The notes under the pieces were generated by a model. It did no database searches and was not told the origin of the DNA. It saw only the letters and a program-made list of their open reading frames with translations. From Ferrovibrio sp965278975 (lineage in GTDB: Bacteria; Pseudomonadota; Alphaproteobacteria; Ferrovibrionales; Ferrovibrionaceae), in NCBI RefSeq assembly GCF_965278975.1, contig NZ_OZ257126.1:4340001-4404000 (forward strand): a DNA stretch of 64,000 nucleotides, read 5' to 3'. This document shows, piece by piece, positions 21,250 to 29,286 of the stretch. How positions within the stretch are numbered: position 1 is the first letter of the stretch; each line of letters opens with the position of its first letter. The translations under genes and the position numbers were made by a program.

Positions 21250-22131
21250 ATGAACATCAGCCAGATCCGCTACTTCATGGCCGTGGTGGAAACCGGGAAT
21301 TTCACCAAGGCGGCCGAACGCGCCAATATCACCCAGCCGACCCTTTCCGCCGGCATCAAGCGCCTGGAGGAAGACCTGGGCGCGGCGTTGTTTGATCGCG
21401 GCCGGGGCGCCGCCCTGACCCCGGCCGGTGCCCGCTTTCTGCCACGCGCCAGGGTATTGTTGCAGGAATGGACCGCCGCACGGCGGGAACTGCGCCAGGC
21501 CAAGCCGGCACGGCAACGCCTGCGGCTCGGCCATATGCCCGGCCTGCCCCTGCGCGGCCTGTCCAGCCTGCTCGGCGGCTTCGCGGCTTCGCAGCCCGAT
21601 GTGGCGCTGGAAACCCTGGAAGCACCGGCAGCCACCTTGAAGCGGCGGCTGGAACTCGGCCGCCTGGATGCCGCCCTGCTGCTGCTGCCCGAGACCGCCG
21701 GCAATACTGCCCTGCCGCTGTTCCGCCAGCGTTACCGCCTGGCAGTGCCGGCACGGCATCCGCTGGCGCATCGTGCGACGGCGCGCATCGCCGAACTGCA
21801 TGACCAGGCTTTCGTGATTCATCCCGATGCGGCGGTGATGCCGGTATCCGAGCGGCTGTTTGCTGAACACAATGCGCGCCCGCGCATCGTCGGCAAGGCG
21901 GAAAGCGATGCGGCCCTGCTGGCGCTGGTGGAAGCAGGCCTTGGGATTGCCATCGTGCCGCATTGGCTCGGCCATTCGGAAGCCGTGGCCAGCCTCACCC
22001 TGCCGGAACTGAAGTCCGACCACCGTATCGGGCTGCTATGGCAGGGCGAACCCGGCCCGGCGCTGGCGCTGTTCACCAGCTACGCCGCCAGCCATGCCTG
22101 GAGCATGGCCGAGACGCCGATAGGGCATTAG
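21250..22131 (+). CDS. LysR-family transcriptional regulator
   Basis: A 293-residue LTTR with the N-terminal winged helix-turn-helix (MNISQIRYFMAVVETGNFTK through QPTLSAGIKRLEEDLGAALFDR, residues 1-50) and a C-terminal effector-binding domain. ATG 21250 gives the usual N-terminus. It is divergent from the thioesterase/ivd genes, the normal LysR arrangement, so these are its most likely targets. The effector is unknown. Confidence 0.9.
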   Translation: MNISQIRYFMAVVETGNFTKAAERANITQPTLSAGIKRLEEDLGAALFDRGRGAALTPAGARFLPRARVLLQEWTAARRELRQAKPARQRLRLGHMPGLPLRGLSSLLGGFAASQPDVALETLEAPAATLKRRLELGRLDAALLLLPETAGNTALPLFRQRYRLAVPARHPLAHRATARIAELHDQAFVIHPDAAVMPVSERLFAEHNARPRIVGKAESDAALLALVEAGLGIAIVPHWLGHSEAVASLTLPELKSDHRIGLLWQGEPGPALALFTSYAASHAWSMAETPIGH

Positions 22132-22138
22132 GCGGCGA

Positions 22139-24454
22139 TCAGCCCTGATTGAGTGAGCGCAGGCTCTTGCCCATCAGGCCATCGGCATGATCCTGAGCAT
22201 CGACCACGGCAACGGCGCTCATGTTGACCAGGCCGCGCACGGTGACATTGCGCGACACGATATGCGCCGAGCGCGCCATGCCCATCAGGATCGGGCCGAC
22301 ATAGAAGCCCTGCTCAAGCTGACGCACCAGGTTGGCGGCGATATTGGCCGCTTCCAGGTTGGGCATGATCAGGATGTTGGCGGCACCGCTGAGCTTGTTG
22401 TTCGGCATCGTCTTTTCGCGGATCGCCGCCGAGAGCGCGGCATCCGCCTTCATCTCGCCTTCGATTTCGAGATCGGGGAATTCCGCCTGCAGCAGGCGCA
22501 CCGCATCGCGCATCTTGCGCGCGGCGGCAGAATTGGACGAACCGAAATTGGAATTGGACAGCAGCGCGATCTTCGGCGTGACACCGAAGCGCAATGCCTC
22601 CTCCGCCGCCAAGCGGGTGATCTGCACCACTTCCGGCACCGTCGGATCGGCGGCCACGTTGCTGTCGGCAACGAAAATCACACCCTGGGGCAGCACCAGC
22701 AACTGCATCGCGGCCGGGCGCGACACGCCGGAGCGCAGGCCCAGCACATCGAGCAGATGCGGCAGGTGGTGGTCATACTGGCCAACCGCGCCGCAGATCA
22801 TCGCATCGGCATCGCCGCGATGCACCGCCATGGCGGCGATCACCGTGGTGTTGGTGCGGATGATGGTACGGGCATCGTCTGGCGCCACGCCACGGCGGGC
22901 CATCAGATTGAAATAGCCGGTCCAGTATTCGTTGTAGCGGTCGTCGCGCTCGGGATCGACCAGGTCGACATTCTCGCCCAGCTTGAGGCGCAGGCCGAGC
23001 TTTTCGATACGGCGCTCCACCACGGAGCGGCGGCCGATCAGGATCGGCTGCGCCAGCTTGTCATCCACCACGATCTGGGCGGCGCGCAGCACGCGCTCAT
23101 CCTCGCCTTCAGCATAGATCAGGCGCAGCGGCCGGCGTTTCGCGCGCTCGAAGATCGGGCGCATGATGAAGCCGGTGCGGTAGACGAAGCGTTCCAGGCT
23201 CTGGCGGTAGGCATCCAGATCGGCAATCGGGCGCGTCGCCACGCCACTGTCCATCGCCGCCTTGGCGACGGCCGGCGCGATCTCCAGGATCAGGCGCGGA
23301 TCGAACGGCTTCGGAATGAAATAATCCGGGCCGAAGCAGATATCCTCTTCCGGGCCATAGGCACGCGCCACCACATCGGTGATTTCCGCCATCGCCAGAT
23401 CGGCGATGGCACGCACGGCGGCCATTTCCATCTCAGTGTTGATCGTGGTGGCGCCGACATCGAGCGCGCCGCGGAACAGGAACGGGAAGCACAGCACGTT
23501 GTTGACCTGATTGGGGTAATCAGACCGTCCGGTCGCCATGATCACATCCGGCCGCGCCGCCTTGGCAACTTCAGGCAGGATTTCCGGTGTCGGGTTGGCC
23601 AGGGCCAGGATCAGCGGTTTTGGCCCCATCTTGGCCACCATCTCGGCCTTCAGCACGCCACCGGCGGAAAGGCCCAGGAACACATCGGCGCCGGCAATGG
23701 CATCGCCCAGGGTGCGGTGGTTGGTCGGGCGGGCATAACGCGCCTTGAACTCGTCCATCTGCTCGGTGCGGCCCTCATAGACCACGCCGACAATATCGGT
23801 GACGACGATATTCTCGCGCTTCACGCCGAGTTCGACCAGCAGGTCGAGACAGGCCAGGGCAGCAGCGCCGGCGCCGGAGGCGACCAGACGCACATCTTCC
23901 AAGGTCTTGCCGACGACGCGCAGGCCATTGAGAACCGCGGCAGCCACGGTGATCGCCGTGCCATGCTGATCGTCATGGAATACCGGGATGTTCATGCGGG
24001 CGCGCAGGGCACGCTCCACCACGAAACATTCCGGCGCCTTGATGTCTTCCAGGTTGATACCGCCGAAGGTCGGCTCCAGCGCCGCCACAATGTCGATCAG
24101 CTTCTCGGGATCGGTCTGGTTGACCTCGATATCGAACACATCGATGCCGGCGAATTTCTTGAACAGCACCGCCTTGCCTTCCATGACGGGCTTGGAGGCG
24201 AGCGGGCCGATATTGCCGAGGCCAAGCACGGCAGTGCCGTTGGAGATCACGGCAACCAGATTGCCGCGCGCGGTCAGCTCGGCGGCCTGGGCCGGATCCT
24301 CGGCGATGGCGCGGCAGGCGGCGGCAACGCCGGGGCTGTAGGCCAGGGCCAGGTCACGCTGGGTGGCGAGCGGCTTGGTGGCGGCGATCTCAAGTTTACC
24401 CGGCCGCGGCAGCCGGTGGTATTCGAGGGCTGCGCGATCAAGCTCGTCTGTCAT
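22139..24454 (-). CDS. maeB: NADP-dependent malic enzyme with phosphotransacetylase-like domain
   Basis: The 771-residue protein has an N-terminal malic domain (LALAYSPGVAAACRAIAEDP near residue 35), an NAD(P)-binding domain with VRLVASGAGAAALACLDLL, and from about residue 430 a PTA-like domain (LRLIYAEGEDERVLRAAQIV onwards). It decarboxylates malate to pyruvate, giving NADPH; in known MaeB proteins the PTA part is regulatory, sensing acetyl-CoA, and has no transacetylase activity. It faces the LysR gene 7 bp away, and tRNA-Leu lies upstream on the same strand. Confidence 0.95.
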   Translation of the reverse strand: MTDELDRAALEYHRLPRPGKLEIAATKPLATQRDLALAYSPGVAAACRAIAEDPAQAAELTARGNLVAVISNGTAVLGLGNIGPLASKPVMEGKAVLFKKFAGIDVFDIEVNQTDPEKLIDIVAALEPTFGGINLEDIKAPECFVVERALRARMNIPVFHDDQHGTAITVAAAVLNGLRVVGKTLEDVRLVASGAGAAALACLDLLVELGVKRENIVVTDIVGVVYEGRTEQMDEFKARYARPTNHRTLGDAIAGADVFLGLSAGGVLKAEMVAKMGPKPLILALANPTPEILPEVAKAARPDVIMATGRSDYPNQVNNVLCFPFLFRGALDVGATTINTEMEMAAVRAIADLAMAEITDVVARAYGPEEDICFGPDYFIPKPFDPRLILEIAPAVAKAAMDSGVATRPIADLDAYRQSLERFVYRTGFIMRPIFERAKRRPLRLIYAEGEDERVLRAAQIVVDDKLAQPILIGRRSVVERRIEKLGLRLKLGENVDLVDPERDDRYNEYWTGYFNLMARRGVAPDDARTIIRTNTTVIAAMAVHRGDADAMICGAVGQYDHHLPHLLDVLGLRSGVSRPAAMQLLVLPQGVIFVADSNVAADPTVPEVVQITRLAAEEALRFGVTPKIALLSNSNFGSSNSAAARKMRDAVRLLQAEFPDLEIEGEMKADAALSAAIREKTMPNNKLSGAANILIMPNLEAANIAANLVRQLEQGFYVGPILMGMARSAHIVSRNVTVRGLVNMSAVAVVDAQDHADGLMGKSLRSLNQG

Positions 24455-24510
24455 GTGTCTGGTGCTTCCGGGGAAGGCCCCGGCGGCTTACCCGCTTCGG
24501 GGGCAAATAA

Positions 24511-24597
24511 TGGTGCGGTCGAAAAGACTCGAACTTTCACGGCCTTTCGGCCACAGCGACCTCAACGCTGCGCGTCTACCAATTCCGCCACGACCGC
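24511..24597 (-). tRNA. tRNA-Leu (GAG anticodon)
   Basis: On the minus strand an 87-nt cloverleaf can be folded. The acceptor GCGGTCG pairs with CGACCGC and is followed by A and an encoded CCA. The anticodon stem CAGCG/CGCTG holds the loop TTGAGGT (anticodon GAG), there is a long variable arm (GTGGCCGAAAGGCCGT region), and the T-loop is TTCGAGT. The long variable arm fits a class II tRNA and the anticodon reads CUC/CUU leucine codons. Confidence 0.95.
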
Positions 24598-24682
24598 AAA
24601 CCGGGCGACGCGGGGGTGTAGCAAATCCTCACCCCGCCTTCAAGGACCCTGGCGGGCCGATTTAGGCAAATTAACTGCTCCG

Positions 24683-24922
24683 TCAGTCGTCGGACATGGT
24701 GTCGGTGATCGACACCGCCACCTTCTCGCCGGAAATCACGATTTCGCCACGGGCAATCAGCTTGTTGTTGGCGAAAATCCAGGCATGGTCGTCGACGCTG
24801 GCATCCAGTTCGATGACGGCGCCACGGCCCACTTTCAGCACCTGGTGGATCGGCATGGTGGCCTTGCCGAGCACGACCGAAATCTCGACCGTCACATCAT
24901 TGACGGCATTATTGGCGGGCAT
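24683..24922 (-). CDS. FliN/SpoA-domain small protein (orphan)
   Basis: A 79-residue protein that is essentially one SpoA (FliN C-terminal) domain: VEISVVLGKATMPIHQVLKVGRG, then ELDASVDD, then NNKLIARGEIVISGEKVAVSITD. FliN subunits form the C-ring of the flagellar switch; related SpoA proteins serve type III secretion. This copy is shorter than typical FliN and no flagellar gene is visible nearby. ATG 24922 has AAAGG upstream; a longer start at 24961 is possible. It could be the cell's FliN encoded away from its cluster or a specialised paralogue. Confidence 0.8.
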   Translation of the reverse strand: MPANNAVNDVTVEISVVLGKATMPIHQVLKVGRGAVIELDASVDDHAWIFANNKLIARGEIVISGEKVAVSITDTMSDD

Positions 24923-24963
24923 GGCAAACCTTTCCCCGGCCTTTCCTTCGGCAGCCGGCACCG

Positions 24964-24994
24964 CTACATAGCCCTACATAACCCCTTCTACATA
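24964..24994. repeat. three copies of CTACATA between fliN-like gene and lipB
   Basis: CTACATA occurs at 24964-24970, 24974-24980 and 24988-24994, the last two extended to CTACATAACC. The cluster lies in the divergent promoter region of the FliN-like gene and lipB. It may be a regulator-binding array or part of the promoters; no known motif is recognised. Confidence 0.4.
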
Positions 24995-25024
24995 ACCGGT
25001 GTCTGGTTAGTATATGGTAAATCC

Positions 25025-25747
25025 ATGCAAGTGATACCCCCCGCTTCCGACCGCCTGGAAACCGAGGCCGGCGCCATCGACTGGGCCGTCAGCGATGCCC
25101 CGGTGTCCTATGGGGAGGCCGTGGCGGCCATGGAAGCCCGGGTGGCCGCGATCCATGCCGGCCAGGCCAACGAACTGATCTGGCTGCTGGAACACCCCCC
25201 GCTTTACACCGCCGGCACCTCGGCCAAGCCGGGCGACCTGCTCGATTCCCGCTTCCCGGTATTCGCCAGCGGGCGCGGCGGGCAATACACCTACCATGGC
25301 CCCGGCCAGCGCATCGTCTATGTGCTGCTCGACCTTGGCCGGCGCGGCCGCGACCTGCGGAATTACGTCTGCGGACTGGAAGATTGGGTTATTCACACTC
25401 TGGCCAGATACAATATCCGTGCCGAGCGCCGCGACGGCCGCGTCGGCGTCTGGGTGCCGCGCCCGGACCAGGCACCGGCAGGCCGCGAGGACAAGATCGC
25501 CGCCATCGGCGTGCGGGTCCGCCACTGGGTCAGTTTCCATGGCCTGAGCCTGAATGTGGAGCCCGACCTGAGCCATTACGGCGGCATCGTACCCTGCGGT
25601 ATCCACAACCAGGCCGCGACACCCTTCGGCGTCACCTCCCTGGTCGATCTCGGTCTGCCGGTAAGCCTGGCGGATGTCGACAACCAGCTCCGCGCCAGTA
25701 TCGATGGCAGTCTGTTCGCCCGGCTGAGTGCCTCGCGCTGCGGTTAA
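25025..25747 (+). CDS. lipB: lipoyl(octanoyl) transferase
   Basis: LipB moves octanoyl from acyl carrier protein to lipoyl domains of 2-oxoacid dehydrogenases and the glycine cleavage system. The 240-residue protein has the signature GRGGQYTYHGPGQ (residues 83-95), the conserved Lys157 in DKIAAIG, SFHG at 170-173, and the acyl-accepting Cys191 in IVPCGIHN. ATG 25025 is the first in-frame ATG that gives the family length. Confidence 0.96.
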   Translation: MQVIPPASDRLETEAGAIDWAVSDAPVSYGEAVAAMEARVAAIHAGQANELIWLLEHPPLYTAGTSAKPGDLLDSRFPVFASGRGGQYTYHGPGQRIVYVLLDLGRRGRDLRNYVCGLEDWVIHTLARYNIRAERRDGRVGVWVPRPDQAPAGREDKIAAIGVRVRHWVSFHGLSLNVEPDLSHYGGIVPCGIHNQAATPFGVTSLVDLGLPVSLADVDNQLRASIDGSLFARLSASRCG

Positions 25748-25765
25748 TCTAAATTTTCAGATTAA
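25744..25765. terminator. AT-rich inverted repeat at the lipB stop
   Basis: TTAATCT (25744-25750) and AGATTAA (25759-25765) form a perfect 7-bp inverted repeat that includes the lipB stop codon. It lies in a 50-base AT-rich patch between convergent genes. The stem is weak, so it may end transcription poorly or only mark the convergent junction. Confidence 0.3.
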
Positions 25766-25788
25766 TTTAATACTGTAAATAATTAACT

Positions 25789-26049
25789 TTACTTGTTTTT
25801 CTTTCTTTCAATGGCGCGACGCTGCTGCCGCGACAGGGTCGCCGGATCGACCTCCTGACCCTTCTCGGCCCGGATCGCCCGGCCTGACAGATAAAAGACG
25901 TAAATCGCTGTAATAACAGCAAGAACACCGCCACCAAGCCAGACATTGCCGGTGAGATACCAGGTAACGCCGCCGCCGGTCATTGAAGCGGCATAGCAGG
26001 TAAGCCATTGCTGCCAAGTCAGTTTAACTGGATTTTTCTTCTTTTGCAT
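25789..26049 (-). CDS. small two-helix membrane protein, unknown
   Basis: An 86-residue protein with a Lys-rich start (MQKKKNPVKLTWQQW), two hydrophobic segments at about residues 16-33 and 36-57, and a highly basic C-terminus (SRQQRRAIERKKNK). I do not recognise a named family. It follows acylphosphatase by 25 bp on the same strand and probably shares its transcript. Confidence 0.65.
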   Translation of the reverse strand: MQKKKNPVKLTWQQWLTCYAASMTGGGVTWYLTGNVWLGGGVLAVITAIYVFYLSGRAIRAEKGQEVDPATLSRQQRRAIERKKNK

Positions 26050-26074
26050 AAGCTTACACCAATTTCACGAGAGG

Positions 26075-26362
26075 TTACTGCGTCTGGTCGAAGCTATGGG
26101 TGGCCAGCAAGGTGCTCTTGCCCTCTTCGGCCAGTGGCACCAACTCGACGCGGTCGACCCGGGCCATCGCCGGCCCCTCCCAGAGCTGGCCGGCCAGCAT
26201 ATCCAGGTTGTAGGGCTGGCCCCGGGCAACGACCTCGACCCCGCCATCGGCGCGGTTCTTCACCCAACCGGCGAGGCCGAGCAGCCGGGCCCGGCCAACG
26301 GTCCAGAAGCGGAAGCCGACGCCTTGCACTTTGCCGGCGATCAGGTAGCGGCGCATTTCCAT
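26075..26362 (-). CDS. acyP: acylphosphatase
   Basis: A 95-residue enzyme that hydrolyses carboxyl-phosphate bonds such as acetyl- or carbamoyl-phosphate. The signature GKVQGVGFRFW carries the phosphate-binding Arg18, and GWVKNRADGGVEVVARG carries the catalytic Asn36. Both active-site residues are present and the length is standard. The start at 26362 has TAAGG upstream; an ATG two codons later is possible. Confidence 0.93.
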   Translation of the reverse strand: MEMRRYLIAGKVQGVGFRFWTVGRARLLGLAGWVKNRADGGVEVVARGQPYNLDMLAGQLWEGPAMARVDRVELVPLAEEGKSTLLATHSFDQTQ

Positions 26363-26522
26363 CCGGGGACCTTACGGTCGTGCCGTCCGGTTCACAAGCT
26401 GGATGCCCGCGACGATAAGAAGACCGGCTGCCCGGCCTGGAATCGGCACAATTGGGCCGCATTGCTGCCTGAATTGGCAGGCAGACTATTCGCCGTATAG
26501 GGGTGATGCGGCCCGCTAACGA

Positions 26523-26554
26523 TTGGGTAAGCCCGGTAATTTTTGGGTAAGCCC
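26523..26554. repeat. pair of 12-bp direct repeats upstream of the GNAT gene
   Basis: TTGGGTAAGCCC occurs at 26523-26534 and again at 26543-26554, 20 bp start to start, which is close to two helical turns. The pair ends 38 bp before the GNAT start. The spacing suggests a tandem site for a regulator bound on one face of the DNA. Confidence 0.5.
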
Positions 26555-26592
26555 TGGCCGTTACACTCGCTCCACGGAGGAAGCGGCAGGCC

Positions 26593-27180
26593 ATGAGCAA
26601 TGCCCGATTGACCCATCTGAGCATCCGCCAGGCCTCGGCGAAGGACGCCCCTGCCCTGGCCGCCCTGCATGTGGCGGTGTGGCAGAGCGCCTATCGCGGC
26701 ATCATGCCGGACAGCTACCTGGACGCCCTTTCGGTGGAGCAACGCACGCAATTCTGGGCCGGCCTGCTGGCCGAGCCGGATCCGGATCGGCTGGTCTTAT
26801 TGCTGGAAGCTGAAAATGGCACGCTCGGCGGCTTCCTCTCCGCCGGCAAGCCGGTGGACCTGCCGCCCGGCGGTGCCTCGGTGTTTCGCGGTGAAGTTCA
26901 CGCCATGAACATCCTGCCCAGCCTGCAGGGCCGCGGCCATGGCCGCCGCCTGCTGGTTCATGCCGCCAACTGGCTGAGCAGCCGGCGCCTAACGCCGTTT
27001 TTCCTCTGGGTGCTGGCGGACAACACCCGCGCCCGCGACTTCTATGAAATCCTCGGCGGCATGCCGACATCGCGGCGGCGCATCACCATCGGTGGCGCGC
27101 CGCTTACCGAGATCACCTACCAGTTCCTTTACCCCGACCAGATCGCCAAGCTGGCGCTGAAGGCGGTTGCCCGGCGCTAG
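26593..27180 (+). CDS. GNAT family N-acetyltransferase
   Basis: A 195-residue acetyltransferase. Its N-terminal SIRQASAKDAPALAALH is typical of the fold, the acetyl-CoA-binding motif A reads MNILPSLQGRGHGRRLLVHA, and motif B contains FFLWVLADNTRARDFYEILGG. The substrate is unknown. GGAGG precedes the ATG by 9 bases. Its stop overlaps the stop of the convergent hydroxyacid dehydrogenase by 4 bp. Confidence 0.88.
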   Translation: MSNARLTHLSIRQASAKDAPALAALHVAVWQSAYRGIMPDSYLDALSVEQRTQFWAGLLAEPDPDRLVLLLEAENGTLGGFLSAGKPVDLPPGGASVFRGEVHAMNILPSLQGRGHGRRLLVHAANWLSSRRLTPFFLWVLADNTRARDFYEILGGMPTSRRRITIGGAPLTEITYQFLYPDQIAKLALKAVARR

Positions 27181-28112
27181 CAGTAGCGGGCCGGCAGCGG
27201 CTGGCCGGCAAAATGGGCGGCGAGGTTGCGCACCACCAGGTCACCCATGGCGGCCCGGGTCTGGTTCGTGGCGCTGCCGACATGGGGCTGCAGCACCACA
27301 TTCTCCAACTTGAACAGGGCTTCGGGCACCTGCGGCTCGTTGACGAACACATCCAGGCCGGCGCCCTTCAGCTTGCCCTGCACCAGGGCCTCGACCAGGA
27401 CTGGCTCGTCCACCACGCTGCCGCGCGCGATATTGATCAGATAGCCCTTCGCCCCCAGGGCGGCGATCACCTGGGCATCCACCAGCTTTTCGGTCTCCGG
27501 CCCGCCCGGGCAGGCGATCATCAGGATATCCACCGCCGCCGCCATCTCGGCAAGGTCGGCGTAGTAACGGTGCCCGGTGCCCTTGTCGCGCGGGCCGCTA
27601 TGCACCACGGTGACGCCGAAAGCCTCGGCACGCTGGCCGATGGCCTGGCCGATACGGCCGAAGCCGAGGATGCCCATAGTCTTACCGCCGAGCTTGTCGG
27701 TGAGCGGGAATTTGCCACCGGGCCATTGCCCCGCGCGCACGAAGGCATCGCCCTGGGGAATCCGGCGCAGGGTCGCGAGCGTCAGGCCAATGGCAAGATC
27801 GGCCACCTCATCGGTGAGCACATCGGGGGTGTTGGCGACGATCACGCCCTTCTTCTGGCAATGGGCGGTATCGATGGCATCGACGCCGACACCGAAGCAG
27901 GAAACGATCTCCAGCTTCGGCAGAGCATCAACCAGGGCGGCGCTGGCGCCGGCATTGCCCGAGGTGGCGATGGCACGCACGCGCGGCGCAATCTCGGCCA
28001 GCAGCGCGTTGCGGTCTGCCGCCTGCCACAGGCGATGAACGGTATAGGTAGCGTTAAGCACCTGCTCGACGCTCGGCAGCAACGGCCCAACCTGCAAAAT
28101 CTCGATCGACAT
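27177..28112 (-). CDS. D-isomer 2-hydroxyacid dehydrogenase (glyoxylate/hydroxypyruvate reductase type)
   Basis: A 311-residue NAD(P)-dependent enzyme with Rossmann motif GILGFGRIGQAIG, the catalytic Arg in NIARGSVVDE, a Glu in the segment LDVFVNEP, and the catalytic His in QPHVGSAT. Relatives reduce glyoxylate, hydroxypyruvate or hydroxyphenylpyruvate. ATG 28112 (MSIEILQVG) has AGGGTGG upstream and is preferred to a longer frame. The exact substrate is not determinable. Confidence 0.9.
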   Translation of the reverse strand: MSIEILQVGPLLPSVEQVLNATYTVHRLWQAADRNALLAEIAPRVRAIATSGNAGASAALVDALPKLEIVSCFGVGVDAIDTAHCQKKGVIVANTPDVLTDEVADLAIGLTLATLRRIPQGDAFVRAGQWPGGKFPLTDKLGGKTMGILGFGRIGQAIGQRAEAFGVTVVHSGPRDKGTGHRYYADLAEMAAAVDILMIACPGGPETEKLVDAQVIAALGAKGYLINIARGSVVDEPVLVEALVQGKLKGAGLDVFVNEPQVPEALFKLENVVLQPHVGSATNQTRAAMGDLVVRNLAAHFAGQPLPARYC

Positions 28113-28173
28113 TTCCACCCTCTGGCATCTGATACGCAACCAGAGGCGAGCCTAACCAGCGCTCGGGGCAGGT

Positions 28174-29196
28174 TCAAGCCGCGCGGGCAACCGGCTCGCG
28201 GATCGGGGTGAGATTGGCCAGGAATTGATCAGTGCAGGCATCCCAGGAATATTGCAGCGCCAAAGCCCGGCAGGCTTCCGGCGACTTGCCGAGCGCGCCT
28301 TTGATCGCCTCCCCCAGATCCTCATGCAGGCAGCCGACTTCCGGATGCGGCCCAACCACATCAAGCGGGCCGGTGACCGGATAAGCCGCAACCGGGATGC
28401 CGGAAGCCAGCGCTTCCAGCAGCACCAGGCCGAAGGTGTCGGTGAGGCTCGGGAACACAAACACGTCGGAAGCCGCGAAGTAGCTGGCCAGCGCCCCATT
28501 CTCCAGATAGCCGGCGAACACCGCTTCTGGATACTTGGTGCGGTATTCCTCAAGCTGCGGCCCGATCCCGACCACCAGCTTGGTGCCCGGCAGGTCGAGC
28601 TTGAGGAAGGCTTCGATATTCTTGTCGACCACGACGCGGCCGGCATAGAGATGGATCGGGCGCGGCAGATCGAGCAGGCTCTTGTCGCGCGGCCGGAAAC
28701 GCTCGGTATCGACGCCGCGCGACCAGGTGCGCATGTTGCGGAAGCCACGCGCTTCCAGGCTCTCGGCCAGGCTCTTGGTCGCCACCATCACCGCCGAGGA
28801 ACCGCCATGGAACCAGCGCATGAAGGCATAGGACCAGGACAGCGGCAGCTTGGCGCGCTCCTCGACATATTCCGGGAATTTCGTGTGGTAGGCGGTGGTG
28901 AAGGCCAGGCCGTTGCGCTGGCAATAGCGCCGCGCCGCCAGTCCGAGCGGGCCTTCAGTGGCGATATGGATGGCATCCGGCGCGAAGGCTTCGATCCGCT
29001 TCACCAAGGCCCGGTAAGGCAGGATCGCCAGTTCGATCTCAGGATAGGTGGGGCATGGGATGCGGCGGAATTCGCTCGGGCCGACCACTTCGACGGTGAG
29101 GCCGCGCTTGAGCAACCCCTCCACCGTCTTGGTCAGCGTGCGTACCACGCCATTTACCTGCGGATGCCAAGCATCCGATATGATCAATATCCGCAT
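28174..29196 (-). CDS. GT4-family glycosyltransferase
   Basis: A 340-residue GT-B enzyme. It starts MRILIISDAWHPQVNGVVRT, the glycine-rich acceptor-side loop of SQD2/mannosyltransferase-like members; the sugar-nucleotide site has LYAGRVVVDKNIEAFL and the E-x7-E motif lies in TDTFGLVLLEALASGIP. It probably adds a sugar to a lipid acceptor in the inner membrane, as related glycolipid synthases do; donor and acceptor are unknown. It stands alone, 61 bp upstream of the dehydrogenase. Confidence 0.88.
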   Translation of the reverse strand: MRILIISDAWHPQVNGVVRTLTKTVEGLLKRGLTVEVVGPSEFRRIPCPTYPEIELAILPYRALVKRIEAFAPDAIHIATEGPLGLAARRYCQRNGLAFTTAYHTKFPEYVEERAKLPLSWSYAFMRWFHGGSSAVMVATKSLAESLEARGFRNMRTWSRGVDTERFRPRDKSLLDLPRPIHLYAGRVVVDKNIEAFLKLDLPGTKLVVGIGPQLEEYRTKYPEAVFAGYLENGALASYFAASDVFVFPSLTDTFGLVLLEALASGIPVAAYPVTGPLDVVGPHPEVGCLHEDLGEAIKGALGKSPEACRALALQYSWDACTDQFLANLTPIREPVARAA

Positions 29197-29286
29197 GACG
29201 ACCGTTCACCCTCAATGCAACACGCGATGATTGCATCGCAGTTCGGTGACAGTGGCGTGACAGTCTGTGGATAAATTGGTGAAGCC

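Noticed and set aside
22187..25024. Very long plus-strand frame running opposite maeB into lipB
   Set aside because: It is antisense to maeB and the tRNA; only the last 240 codons (lipB) are supported by motifs.
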